From positions 1,930-65,929 of the forward strand of contig FJOG01000064.1 in the NCBI GenBank assembly GCA_900073065.1: a DNA stretch of 64,000 nucleotides. Reading direction: 5' to 3'. The notes under the pieces were generated by a model. That model saw only the letters and a program-made list of their open reading frames with translations, was not told the DNA's origin and searched no databases. Each line of letters begins with the position of its first letter. Position 1 is the first letter of the stretch. This document shows positions 9,549-19,689 of the stretch, piece after piece. The stretch comes from Phialocephala subalpina. Its lineage: Eukaryota; Ascomycota; Leotiomycetes; Helotiales; Mollisiaceae. Position numbers and translations under genes: made by a program.

Positions 9549-11900
9549 ATGCGTGCTTCTCTAATAAGTGGTCTCGCTGCTCTGGTTACAGTTGTAAGCG
9601 CAGTAGATCCGCTAGGTATGTCCCACCCGTCTCTTCACTATTGTATCGTCAGCTGACTAGAGCAGTCGACTTGACCTATGCGAAATACCAAGGCCTCACT
9701 CTTCAAAATGGAGTAAATCAATGGCTCAGCCTGCGTTTTGCGGCGCCACCAACTGGATCACGGCGTTTCGCTGCCCCTCAAGCACCCTTAACCGAAAACT
9801 CAACCCAAGATGCAACCAAGGTACCACTTTCTTCCGTCTCTAGAACATCAAGACTGACAACTATCCAGGAAGGAGCCCTCTGCGTCTCAGCCAACAACCC
9901 AGAAGGTCTCCAATACGGCTCAGCCCGCCAACCAATGGCAGAAGATTGTCTTTTCCTTGCCATCTACTCCCCCCTCAACGCAACCTCGACCTCCAATCTT
10001 CCAATCATGTTCTTCATCCAAGGCGGAGGTTTCACTTCAAATTCCAATGGAAACTTTAATGGAACGGGATTAGTGGAGGCGAGTGGGATGAATATGGTGG
10101 TTGTGAGGATTAATTATCGGGTGGGTATGTTGGGATTTATTGGTGGGAGTGTGGTGAATGCTGATATGAAGGGGGCGGTACCGAATAATGGGTTGAATGA
10201 TAGTGAGTTTTCCTTTCTAGAGAGGGGTGGGGTGATAAGATGCTGATGGGTGGCAGTTATTTCTGCTGCGAGATGGGTGAAGCAGTATGCCACAAAGGTG
10301 AGTGTCCGATGGCTTCTAGGTCTTTTAGTGGGACTGATTTGAGAAGTTCGGAGGAGACCCAAACCACATCGTAATGAGCGGAGACAGCGCCGGAGGAAAC
10401 GCAATCGACATCCTCCTCACAGCAAATGACGGCGCCGGCTTCCCGGATCTCTTCGTCGGCGCAGCAGCCGAAAGCACGGGATGGGGCGGAGACCCCTACG
10501 CCGTTGATCGCGATACCGAGTTCGAGAGAAACGTAAACTCGACTGGATGCTCAGGGACACCAGATCCATTGGATTGCATGCGTCTCCTGCCTATTGCTGA
10601 ATTTCAGAACAAGACCACTACTGATGGCTGGTAAGCCCAATTTCTCAGAGCAATATTCCCCTTTCTTCTTTGTTTCTAGAGTCCGAAATGTCCCGAGGCT
10701 CCTGGGACATTCTACTCTCCTCTTTAAGGTGCTTGAATGGGAATACTGACACCGAGATCTTGGGTACAGGGGTCCTACCACCGATGGGAAGATGTTGACG
10801 GCACCGCATTATCAGTTGATGGAGCAGGGGCAATTCCAGAAGATACCTGTTATTTATGGAAGTGAGTCTTACTCTCTTCACCTGAGCTCGTACCTGCTAA
10901 CGTGGACAAAGCTGCTAGCAATGAAGGAACACCAGACTTCATCTCTAACCAATCCGCAACCACAGATGCAGACATTGAGAAGCATATCCGGAACTCGGTC
11001 GGCCCCTCCATAACAGACGCTCAAGTCCAGTCAATGTTGATAGCTTATCCCTCCTCCCTAAACAATCTCTCATTCTTCTCCCGCGACGTCTCAGCCAAGA
11101 ACGAAACTCTTCGAAAAGGCAAAGGTGCACAATGGCAACGCGACGCAGCAATAATGACAGAACTAAAACTCACCTGCGTCGCTACATTCTTCTCAGATAT
11201 GTTCGCAGCTTCGGGAATAACGCAAAACTATCATTATAGATACAATGTCCTCGATACAACGCCTGGTGGACTCGCTGATCAAGGAATCTTCACCCCGCAT
11301 ACGAGTGAACTTTACGCTATCTGGGGAACGAACAACACCGATGGAGGAGATCCGAAATGCTTCAAGCTGGACTCAGCGAACGGTGGCTGTGCTTCTGCAA
11401 TCCAAATCGTGCAATCATACTGGATATCTTTCATACGGACTTTGAATCCAAACACATTCCGTCTTGCCGGTACGCCGGAATGGGAAAGTTGGAGTATTGA
11501 TCAACCAAAGAGGATTGTATTCGATAACGCAAATGCAACGATAGAAACGATGGGAAACGGGATAGGGGAACAAGTGATAGCGGGTATGAATCAGAGACAG
11601 AGATGCAATACTTTGACGCTGCCGCTGGCGAAGATCGTTAATGCGGGTTTGAAAGAGGGACAAACATTGCAGCCGTTTGCGAACGGGACGAGGGCTGATC
11701 CTACGCTTGGAGATGCGGTGACTGTGAATGGGACCAGTTCGATGAATTTGCAGGGAGCGGCGATGAATGGTACGAACGGGAATTTGACGGGTACAGTGAT
11801 GCCACCGAAGTTTACTGGTGCAACTGCTTCCAACAGAGGGAGTTTAAAGGATGTGATAAGTGTAGGTATACTTGCTCTTGTGGGTGCTGTGTTCATGTAA
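9549..11900 (+). CDS. Secreted type-B carboxylesterase/lipase, probably GPI-anchored
   Basis: Seven exons fit: 9549-9615, 9666-9820, 9869-10202, 10257-10297, 10347-10630, 10770-10861 and 10912-11900, giving about 653 residues. MRASLISGLAALVTVVSA is a signal peptide. Family landmarks appear in order: RFAAPPTGSRRFAAP, AEDCLFLAIYSP, the oxyanion region FFIQGGGF, NYRVGMLGF, the nucleophile elbow MSGDSAGGNA (Ser about 213), a Glu in TASNEGTPDF (about 329) and a His in PHTSELYAIWG. Thus the Ser-Glu-His triad of the cholinesterase/lipase fold is complete. An unusually long Asn/Gly/Thr-rich tail ends in a hydrophobic stretch (VISVGILALVGAVFM), suggesting a GPI anchor and cell-surface location. Introns are 48-54 nt except one of 139 nt. 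Its ester substrate is unknown. Confidence 0.85.
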
Positions 11901-12151
11901 GATATATCGGAGACATTGTAATATTATAATGAGACTTGAATGTTCGCCCAAGTGTCAGAACACAGGAGGGTAGCGTTTGGTACACTAAGAGCTTGACAAC
12001 TTGACAACGCTACGAGAATATTGAGATATAGTATTACCCGGTTCTCCCCTAGCCCCATACTGACGCATGAACATAGGCTCACAGGGTTTCTAGAAGGATT
12101 TCAGAAGTTCCTTCCTCCTTAAACCCGAATTTGAATATATCAGAGGCTCAA

Positions 12152-12565
12152 GATGAGCGCCAATAACTCGAAACAACGAAAGAATAGCGACGCAACTCAA
12201 CCACCACGCTACGCAGCAAGATCCAAAGATGCTGCATCCCCAGAGAAACCGATAATTGCACGCCAATATCCGGAGATAAAAGCGAGCGACATCCCTCAAT
12301 GGATATGGGACAATATCTAATGCCAAGAATGGTTAACAATTGCCTTTATGGAATATTGTGGACGAAGTGAAAAGGTCGCCGCGAGAAAGGCTCGAAGATT
12401 TCTAAGAGGAGGCATTGCACCAATGCTATATGCGGCGTCGTACGGTAATTGGAAGACTTATTTGGGATATCATGATGCACCAGCTATATTCTCGTTTTTG
12501 ATGGCGCATAAAGATTCAGTTGTACCTTCTAGAACATATCTCTCGGGATTCGAGCTTGGATACTA
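12152..12565 (+). pseudogene. Decayed small fungal gene, copy A
   Basis: From ATG 12152 the frame reads a polar N-terminus and then QYPEIKASDIPQWIWDN, followed by an in-frame TAA at about 12318. It resumes as CQEWLTIAFMEYCGRSEK, AARKARRFLRGGIAPMLYAA, then YLGYHDAPAIFSFLMAHK. Copy B at 13939 has the same order of motifs, so both come from one family of about 150 residues with a disordered N-terminus. The TAA replaces what is CAA in copy B (a C-to-T change), as expected from RIP. The frame then runs into the terminal repeat of the AT-rich element, which cuts the gene off. I do not recognise the family, and no function can be given. Confidence 0.6.
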
Positions 12566-12595
12566 CAATCGGGTCACATTGAAACTCGTCACGTG
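12566..12595 (+). repeat. Left terminal inverted repeat
   Basis: This 30-base sequence is repeated perfectly in inverted orientation at 13288-13317. Its inner end is the palindrome CACGTG. TA flanks the outer end. Confidence 0.85.
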
Positions 12596-13287
12596 TTTTT
12601 CGAGACCCCAAATTTATTCTTTTTATAACTTGTTTAAAATAAAATAAAATCTTACGTAATAAAATCTTTTTGTGAAAAATTATATTAGAATAATAATATA
12701 AAGCCATATAATATATATAATTATTAATAATTAATAATTAATTTTTAATTAAAAAATAATTGATTTCCGTTATTAAGTCTATAATTTGAATTAGAAACTA
12801 TTAAATAATATGAAAATTTATATAAAGTTTATATTAAGTCTTAAAATATATTTCAAAATTATTAATAAATATATATTTAATAATATTTCAAAACTTGCAA
12901 GTTTCGTATAAAATAAGCGAAAATACGCGAAAATTACGAAAATCTCAATTTTTAAAAAGTTATTATTTTTATTTATTTTAATAAAAATCATTAAATCTTG
13001 AAAATTATTATTAGTTTTTATTTAAATATTTATATATTTTAAATAAAAGACAATTTATTACTTTAGTATTAAAATAATTTTATATTAAAAATAATTAAAA
13101 ATAATTAAAATTTAATAAATATATAAATATAATTTATTATATATTATATATATATATATATTTATTTAAGCGAAATTTACTTCTAATTTAATATCTTTAA
13201 TTAAAATAATATATTATTTTAAACCTGAGAGTAATTGGCATTAATTTAGTAAAAATATAACAATTCAAAGTTAGAGTATTACAAGAT

Positions 13288-13317
13288 CACGTGACGAGTT
13301 TCAATGTGACCCGATTG
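13288..13317 (-). repeat. Right terminal inverted repeat
   Basis: This is the exact reverse complement of 12566-12595, with TA immediately outside at 13318-13319. Confidence 0.85.
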
Positions 13318-13319
13318 TA

Positions 13320-13938
13320 CTAATAGCTAAAGGAGTTATAGAAGGGAAAGGAAGAAATATACTGCTTTTCAAAGAAAGGATGCAGTAGTGGTTGGACGGA
13401 AACATGGAGACACACGCGCTAGAGTGGAATAAATGGACATCGCGCGCGCAGCTCGCAGATTGAACTTCTAGCTCTCGAAGACATTCTGCAGCCTCATTTA
13501 TGCATGAGAATCACTATAGCTCCCCTTCCTGTCTAGTTCCTTTGGCTTCTCTCTCCGGTTCTCAGACTTTAGATTTCAAATTTCAAGATGAAGGGAGACG
13601 GCTGCGAGTTCTGGATTTCGAATCTGCTTAGTGCCGTGGGACATTGTCAAAGCGAGGGTAATAGACTCTCTAGGAGGATGTTTGGGGGTTGGATGAGAGA
13701 GTGCTGGGTAGGGAGAGAATCGAGGTATTGAAAATTGGTACACCAACTCCTCGAAACAACGTCACGAGACAATTTAGATACAGTACCTATGCTCCCGTCA
13801 CCACACTTCCTAGTTCCATCTGACGTACAAATAAAAACAGTCAACTTCTTTCCAGAATACTTCTAGAACTTCACTTCTCTTCATTCTCGTCCTCCTAAAC
13901 CTGCTTGAACACCGGAAAGTCGAGAATCAGGTATCAGA
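13320..13938. other. Intergenic
   Basis: Composition returns to balanced outside the element. No credible gene is seen. The last 100 bp are pyrimidine-rich (cttctcttcattctcgtcctcc) and look like the old promoter of decayed gene copy B. Confidence 0.35.
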
Positions 13939-14420
13939 ATGGGTGCCTCACCCTCAAAGAACCCCAAGTCCCCCACCACAATCACAACCTCGACCTCACC
14001 ACCGCCCTACACCCCAACCACCAACTATCTAGCATCCACAGAGAAAGCTCCTGAATCGTCAGTGAAAGACAAGCCATCAAAAGCCCGTCAATACCCCAAC
14101 ATCAGCGCATCTGATATCCCCCCGTGGAAATGGAACAACGTACAATGTCAAGAGTAGCTGACAATTGCCATCATGGAGTACTGCGGCAGAAGCGAAGAAG
14201 AAGCCGACCTTAAAGCTCGAGAGTTCTTGCGGGAGGGCTCGCGCCCTTAATGTACGCAGCAGGATATGATGCCTGGGATTCGTATCTTGGGGTTCAAGAT
14301 GCACCGGCGATATACTCGTATTTAGTGAGTGTTAAAAAGGAGGGTGTGCCGAATGGTACGCATTTCTCGGGCTATGAGATTAGGACTAAGCCGGAGCGGA
14401 GTATTGCGACTCGTCGATAA
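13939..14420 (+). pseudogene. Decayed small fungal gene, copy B
   Basis: The frame from ATG 13939 (MGASPSKNPKSPTTITTS) continues to QYPNISASDIPPWKWNN, then VQCQE and an in-frame TAG at 14155-14157, where copy A has TGG (Trp). The next segment LTIAIMEYCGRSEEEA matches copy A. A one-base deletion near 14240 shifts the frame, after which LMYAAGYDAWDSYLG and DAPAIYSYLVSVKKEG again match copy A. So this copy has at least one nonsense change (a G-to-A, RIP-type transition) and one frameshift. A possible further relic at 14580-14790 reads ILQHIPSEILKLTIARI, reminiscent of an F-box, but is too short to call. Confidence 0.6.
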
Positions 14421-14835
14421 GGAGGGATGGAAATGGGCCAATGTGAAGATGCTTCTCGTTGATATGGCGGTAGTGAGAGAAATGAGTTTGGATTGGAAAG
14501 GAAACAGGTTCTAGACGAGTAGCTTAGAGGATGCAAGAGAAATTGGCATTTTCCATGTCGTTGAGCGGGAAGATGGACGGACATCAAGTATTAATCGCAA
14601 CAAATCGTCAACATCAATTCTGCAACACATCCCGTCCGAAATCCTCAAGCTTACAATCGCCAGAATACGCAACGCTCATGATTGTAGTAAAGAGTGGTGA
14701 GATCTTAGTGTGAGGAAAGCGATTGACCGAATCAGGGACTCTGAGACTTACTTCATTCAAGGGAACCGCGGAGGTATCCGGGGACTTAAGCTTTAGGGTC
14801 TTACCTTAGATGTAGGGTGAGATAGACATTACTGG

Positions 14836-14960
14836 AGGTTAAGCAAGTGTGAAGGATAAAGACTTCCTTGTTGCAGCTCTGGGGTCGAAGCCGGGATGTA
14901 TCATTACCCCCCCTACTTCTCGTGGGCAAGCGAGCCACTTTCTTTCACTTTCACTTGAAG
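14836..14960 (+). repeat. Diverged direct repeat, copy 1
   Basis: A stretch beginning aggttaag, continuing with gacttccttgttgcag and later caagcgag and tttctttcac, recurs in the same order and orientation at 16273-16385 with many substitutions and small gaps. It could be a degraded SINE-like or other dispersed repeat. No coding sense was found. Confidence 0.45.
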
Positions 14961-15119
14961 ACAATCGATATCTAACCCCGCGAGAATCAAAAGAAGGCGA
15001 GAAGAGGTGAGATGAAATCATCGGAAAGAGCAACAACTCCTCTGCACGACGAAAGTCTCAAAGTCCAAAACGTACAATCCTCTTACCCGTTCCCTAAGCT
15101 CTAAATCGGACACTGACAC

Positions 15120-15890
15120 CTGCCCTCCACTCCTTATCTACTCCCTACCGCTCCCTTGATCCCCCTTGTATTGCTCTCGAATCCGCTCTTCAAGCTGTCT
15201 TCTCTCAAACCCCTTTTCTCTTCTAGCATTTCCCTCCCACTCACGAGCAGCGTAAGCTTGCCAATCCTTCACTTTCTCAATCAACGTCTAGATCAACCCG
15301 CACATCTCCCGTGCCTGTCGCAACATATCTCCTTTCTCCTCTTTCAACGGTTCCAATACTTGCTTGACTTGTGTCCACCTCTGCTGCTCGTTCTGAAGTT
15401 CGTCCAGATAGGTTCTCTCTGTAAATGAACTTACCCAGCCGTACATTCTGCAGAGGATATGCCAGCATGCATGGATTCTTCGAGTGGGAAAAGTATCAAC
15501 GGTGGTATGATTTGGACAGTTTTTATTGTAGCCGCCGTGATGGGGCCAAACTAGTGGAATAGGAACACCGTGGATAAGGAAAGAGGAGCTTGGAAGGCGG
15601 GCTTGGCAGAGAGACTCCCAGGTGAAGTATTGAGCTCGGTGCTTTTGGAGCTGTTCCTGTTATTCTTGCTTCTCCCTATCTCTCTGAGCTCGGATTGCCC
15701 TCGAGCGAAGAGCGTTGACTTCTTCTTCTTTTTCTTCGCGGCTGTGCCTCGTTCGACTGTCAGCTATGCAAACCTTGATCATTCCCATGAAGTCAAAAAG
15801 ATAAATAACGCCTGGTGAAACACACAGGGCAACAATAAACTTTGTTTTCACCTCCTTTGGTAGTGACGAAGCTACGTACATAGAAATGAA
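15120..15890 (-). pseudogene. Broken coiled-coil protein gene
   Basis: Read on the minus strand, an upstream part gives HSREEKEEEVNALRSRAIRA and QRDREKQE, then an in-frame stop. About 250 bp further on comes SSFTERTYLDELQNEQQRW, VKQVLEPLKEEKGDMLRQ, an in-frame TAG, then VKDWQAYAAREWEGNARR and QLEERIREQYKGD. The heptad-rich, highly charged pattern over two separated stretches is typical of a real coiled coil rather than chance. At least two stops interrupt it and the middle part is not recognisable. Family and function are unknown; it may be one gene with an unrecognised intron plus nonsense mutations. Confidence 0.4.
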
Positions 15891-16272
15891 CGCAAGAAGA
15901 TGTGAGTGTAAGGCTCAGCAAGCTATGACATTGTCACAAGGAAGAGGGGACTGCAGCTGGAATGTGAAACACGTCGCTCAATCACCGGAGAGCCAATGAG
16001 GTCAAGAATATCGTGGAAAGCCAATATAGAATTCGTATTTTATATTTCTTGTTTCTTGTACACCGGCTTGGCTGTGATAGAGGCGTTCTTTGGCAAATGG
16101 GCGACATCCTGAATTGCGATGTCTCAGCCACAGCTGGAAATCGAAGGTTGTACAAGAACGAGAGCGAACCGGGCAATCACGAACTTTGAGACTGGCTTCA
16201 TGTAACAAGGATGTTTCGGGAGGCCCTTGAGGTGCTGGATCATTGGTGGCTGGTGGAGCGGGGTAGGAAGAA

Positions 16273-16385
16273 TTGAGGTTAAGTGAGGAAGACAGAGACT
16301 TCCCTGTTGCAGATTTGAGACCGAAGTCGGCATCAGATCACCACATCTCGACAAGCGAGACGCCCCTTTTCTTTCACCTGAAGGA
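16273..16385 (+). repeat. Diverged direct repeat, copy 2
   Basis: Partner of 14836-14960: aggttaag, gacttccctgttgcag, caagcgag and tttctttcac occur in the same order. Divergence is high (I estimate roughly a quarter of positions), so the duplication is old or RIP-affected. Confidence 0.45.
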
Positions 16386-16776
16386 GAACCGAGATCGAGG
16401 TCGAGAAAAGTAGCCTCGAGAAACGAGACGGCAACGGAGGTTGAGAGCGAGACAAAGTGGGCGGGAGCGTATCCAGGAACAAAGTCAATTAGTACTAAAT
16501 GCAGGCTTTTCAACTCAATGCATCCGATAATGCAACGGCGAGTTTTATGGTACAATGGCGCCCGAAGCCCAAGCAGAAGGAAAGACCAGCAGCCAGCCTT
16601 CTGTGACATTCGTATGAAAAGAAATCCTAATCCTATCCATCATTCATATCATGATCGTATCCATGTTCCTCCCTTCCTCACAACCACATCCTTTCCCTCC
16701 TCGAGAATCCATTGGCATCTCATTCTCCATCTTATCGTTATTCGTTGTTTTGAGATGATGTATAGTGACGAGATAT

Positions 16777-17792
16777 TTACTCGTCATCACCAACTCTCAA
16801 GGCACCCTCACGGTCGAGACCGTGGCTCCAGAAACCCTCAATCGCCTCTGCAGATTTAGCATGAGCGAACAAGAGCCAGAAACCAAAGACAGGCTTAGCA
16901 AGAACATCAAGAACGGCGTAAGCAATAATCTCAGCATCAACGCTCCACTTGCGAGCACCATCACCAATACCCCAGACAATTGGGTAAAGAGTCCAGAGGA
17001 TGATGGTGAAGCCACCAATGGAAGCAAAGAGCTTAGCAGTGCTGTTATCCTTGGTCGACGCAGCACGACGACCAGAGATGACGAGCTGGTAGACGATGAC
17101 GAGGTATGCGAGGCAGGCAATAGTATAGTATCCCCATTTCTGGCCATCAGTCTTGCCAAATGCAGCAAAGAGACCGGTAAGAACCATGATGACGTCCGCA
17201 ACGATAGCAACCAAGATGGAAGCTCCGTCCATGCCAGCAAGGAATGCGAGATCGAGGAGGAGGAGTGGAGTGGTGACGCTCCAGTCGATGTATCGGGCCC
17301 AGAACACTTGTCGGAATACGTGCTCGACGGTGTCCGGGACGTGGTTGTGTGCCTCCTTGATGACGATGTGGGCGTAGGAGTTTCCGTCTCCGATGGCCAT
17401 GGCGAAGTAGGAGATGGTTGCGAAGGTGGTGATGAGTGTTGTGATAACGTGGAAGAGTCGCTTTTGCTGGGAGGGAGTTAGCTGATGTCATGCAGATATA
17501 GGCAGATGAAACTTACCACTGGGACTCTCCATGCCATGGCCGTGAATGCCAGTGAGGACAGCAACATGATCACGAAAACGACCTGCGAGTGTTAGTTTCG
17601 TCTGGCAGATGGAGGAGGCATGCTTACCCAAAGGGTCTTCGTGCCAGCCTCGCCAATCTTCTCATAGTACGGCTGAGTTGGGATGATGGTTGGGATGGGA
17701 GAGGCTGATGGAAAAGAGGAACTCGTAGGCACCAGCAAGCTCGAGGTAGCCTTCGTCTTCAAGACGTCGATGACCTGGTCTGGAGAAATCAT
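16777..17792 (-). CDS. Microbial-type opsin, probable light-driven proton pump
   Basis: Three exons (17792-17628, 17582-17517, 17466-16777) give 306 residues and seven membrane segments. RYIDWSVTTPLLLLDLAF carries the Schiff-base counterion/acceptor Asp (about 138) and the cytoplasmic donor Asp (about 149) at the bacteriorhodopsin D85/D96 positions. The retinal-binding Lys (about 268) lies in LDVLAKPVFGFWLLFAHAK. Conservation of both aspartates indicates pumping rather than a purely sensory role, as known for Leptosphaeria rhodopsin and Fusarium CarO. The N-terminus is Ser/Pro-rich, followed by a first helix completed across introns of 45 and 50 nt, the second with a CTAAC branch site. No carotenoid-pathway genes are adjacent within the window. 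Confidence 0.92.
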
Positions 17793-19689
17793 GTTGGCAG
17801 ATTGATGTTCTTCTCGAGATGTTTGTGGTGTTGATACTTCTGATTGTAGAAGTTTGTTGAAGAAGAAGAGAAGATGAAGTGGAAAAGAAGAAGAAGGTGA
17901 AGCATCTGACGATGAGGGGAATTACCTAGCTTGGTGCAATGCAGCTACTTGAGGCAGTCGCAGATGACGCGGTACGTTTTTGCATCTCGAGCTCCTGTCC
18001 CTGCTCTCACCCAATCCCCAGCCACAGCTATCCCACTCCCCTCTCTCCTCAAATCACAGCTACTGGCTGCGATCACTTGCTATGCCATTCTGTGACTAAC
18101 GTATTGAAGTCCCTTGTTTGCTTTGCAGCTAAACTAAACCTCTCGTACCCGTTGGTCTAGGCAGACAGCTTGCTCCAATCGAAGTGGTACTGCATTGATC
18201 GAGCCACCATCGAAAGAATGTGAACGTCATGGCCCCGGCTCCGGATCTGAGGCGGGGCTAGAGATGCGAGGAACTGATGATTCTGAATAATTGCATCGAG
18301 TGACGGCTGTACAGGCTCAATGCAGCGGGTAAGCATACATTGAGCTCCAATTCTCCTTCCTGTTATGCTTTCTGTTGTTGGATTGATGAAGAGGCTCGAT
18401 TCCAAGCTCCTTGTTTGATGAGGGGAAGCTCGCATCATCAAACTTTCTCTGCACCGTGGCGCATACCGACAGGGGATTCCCACCAATCATAGCCTCATTC
18501 TCAAACACCGCATTCACGATTTCCATGTTCTGCCCCGGATTTTTGCTCCTCATGTGGATCTTCACCGCCACACTTGCTCCTCCTTTCTCAGGCATACATT
18601 TTCTCCTCTTTGTGTGACATCAAGCGATCCGCTTCTCCTCTTGGCGTTGATATTGTCTTATTTTCACGGGAGGAACCTCCTATCTTTCTTCACTTCGTTA
18701 AGATCCCAGTCTCAGTCTATTTCAAGCCCGAGGATGAGACGAAACTGTGTCTTATCTCGAAGGTCTAAAATTCGTAATCCGAGTTGGCTGTCTTTCCTTT
18801 CAGCGCGAAGGCGTGGTCGTTTGATGATGAGGTCATTGATGCTGAAAGTCTGAGACAAGTGTCTTGAATGCCAAGACGGAGATCGAATGAGATGAGAACA
18901 TCGACTTTCACCGGCCCGGTCGGTAGATCGGATGGGAAACCGGATTTCGGCTTCAACTCTGATGATCCAGACCGGAATGAGCTCCGGTCTGTGACGGATG
19001 AGCTTTACTGGAGATGTTCCTTGCATGGTGTTTTGAGATTGATAAGATAAGAGGTGGGCCTTGGTGGGCGACGACCTTGGCCGTCATGGAGATAAGATTG
19101 TGAGGTCCAGCGACCTCAGAAGACGAGTCAAACCTCGATAGCTGCATGGTGGAGAAAGATCCCAACGGTGAGCACCGGGAAGGCATTCAGGATCTCAAAT
19201 TTTCCTCACGGACCGCAATGTTGCCATTCTTTCACTCACTCTAAAATCGGTCTCACTCAATCTCTCACAACTATTAATCCAGTTCATCAATGATCAATCA
19301 ATAATTCATTCAATTCAACCATGCATTCAACTCAAACACCCATGGTATCTACACCCAATCCCACAAAAAACGCAAACAAAAAACTACCTCCCAAATCCTA
19401 ACTATGCATTCAAAGATTTCAATCAAACTCCACACGCATGCAATTTTTAAAAAGTCAGACCACGCCACCCTTTTGAAAGTCCCATCCAACCCATCCATAC
19501 CATGCAATGCTGTCCTTTTTTTGATCCAGGATCTATCCTACCCTTCCATGCAATTCGTATAAACAAGAGAGGAGTTTCTTTCTTTGTGTCGTGTTCGGTT
19601 TCCAAGTTTGTTTCCCACCTCCAACTTGCCACCTCCAACTTTCGGCTCGTACCTCGCTATCCCCTCCCAACAGAGAGAGTTGAGAGAAT
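17793..19689. other. Long intergenic stretch
   Basis: About 1.9 kb contains only short, non-family open frames on both strands (for example 18317-18595 minus). The opsin promoter lies at its left end; a TC-rich leader precedes the opsin ATG on the minus strand. At 19260-19450 there is a low-complexity AC/AT-rich stretch with many ttcaa and caatc words. No RNA gene is recognised. Confidence 0.35.

Larger units (their letters stand above)
12566..13317. mobile_element. AT-rich element with 30-bp perfect terminal inverted repeats (mariner/Fot1-type MITE or relic)
   Basis: The left end 12566-12595 begins CAATCGGGTCACATTG and finishes in CACGTG. The right end 13288-13317 is its exact reverse complement over 30 bases. 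Each end is flanked by TA (12564-12565 and 13318-13319), which fits the TA target duplication of Tc1/mariner and Fot1/pogo elements. The 690-bp interior is extremely A+T-rich, with no open frame or transposase trace. This suggests either a non-autonomous MITE or a larger element emptied by RIP and deletion. It sits in the 3' part of decayed gene copy A. Alternatively the two ends could be an isolated inverted repeat, but the TA flanks and sharp composition change argue for an inserted element. Confidence 0.75.

Noticed and set aside
13140..13160. (TA)n run in the AT-rich element considered as a replication origin
   Set aside because: A short dinucleotide run within generally A+T-rich DNA is not evidence of an origin.
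14840..14910. tRNA-like B-box word (gggtcgaagcc)
   Set aside because: No cloverleaf can be folded around it and no A box lies at the right distance.
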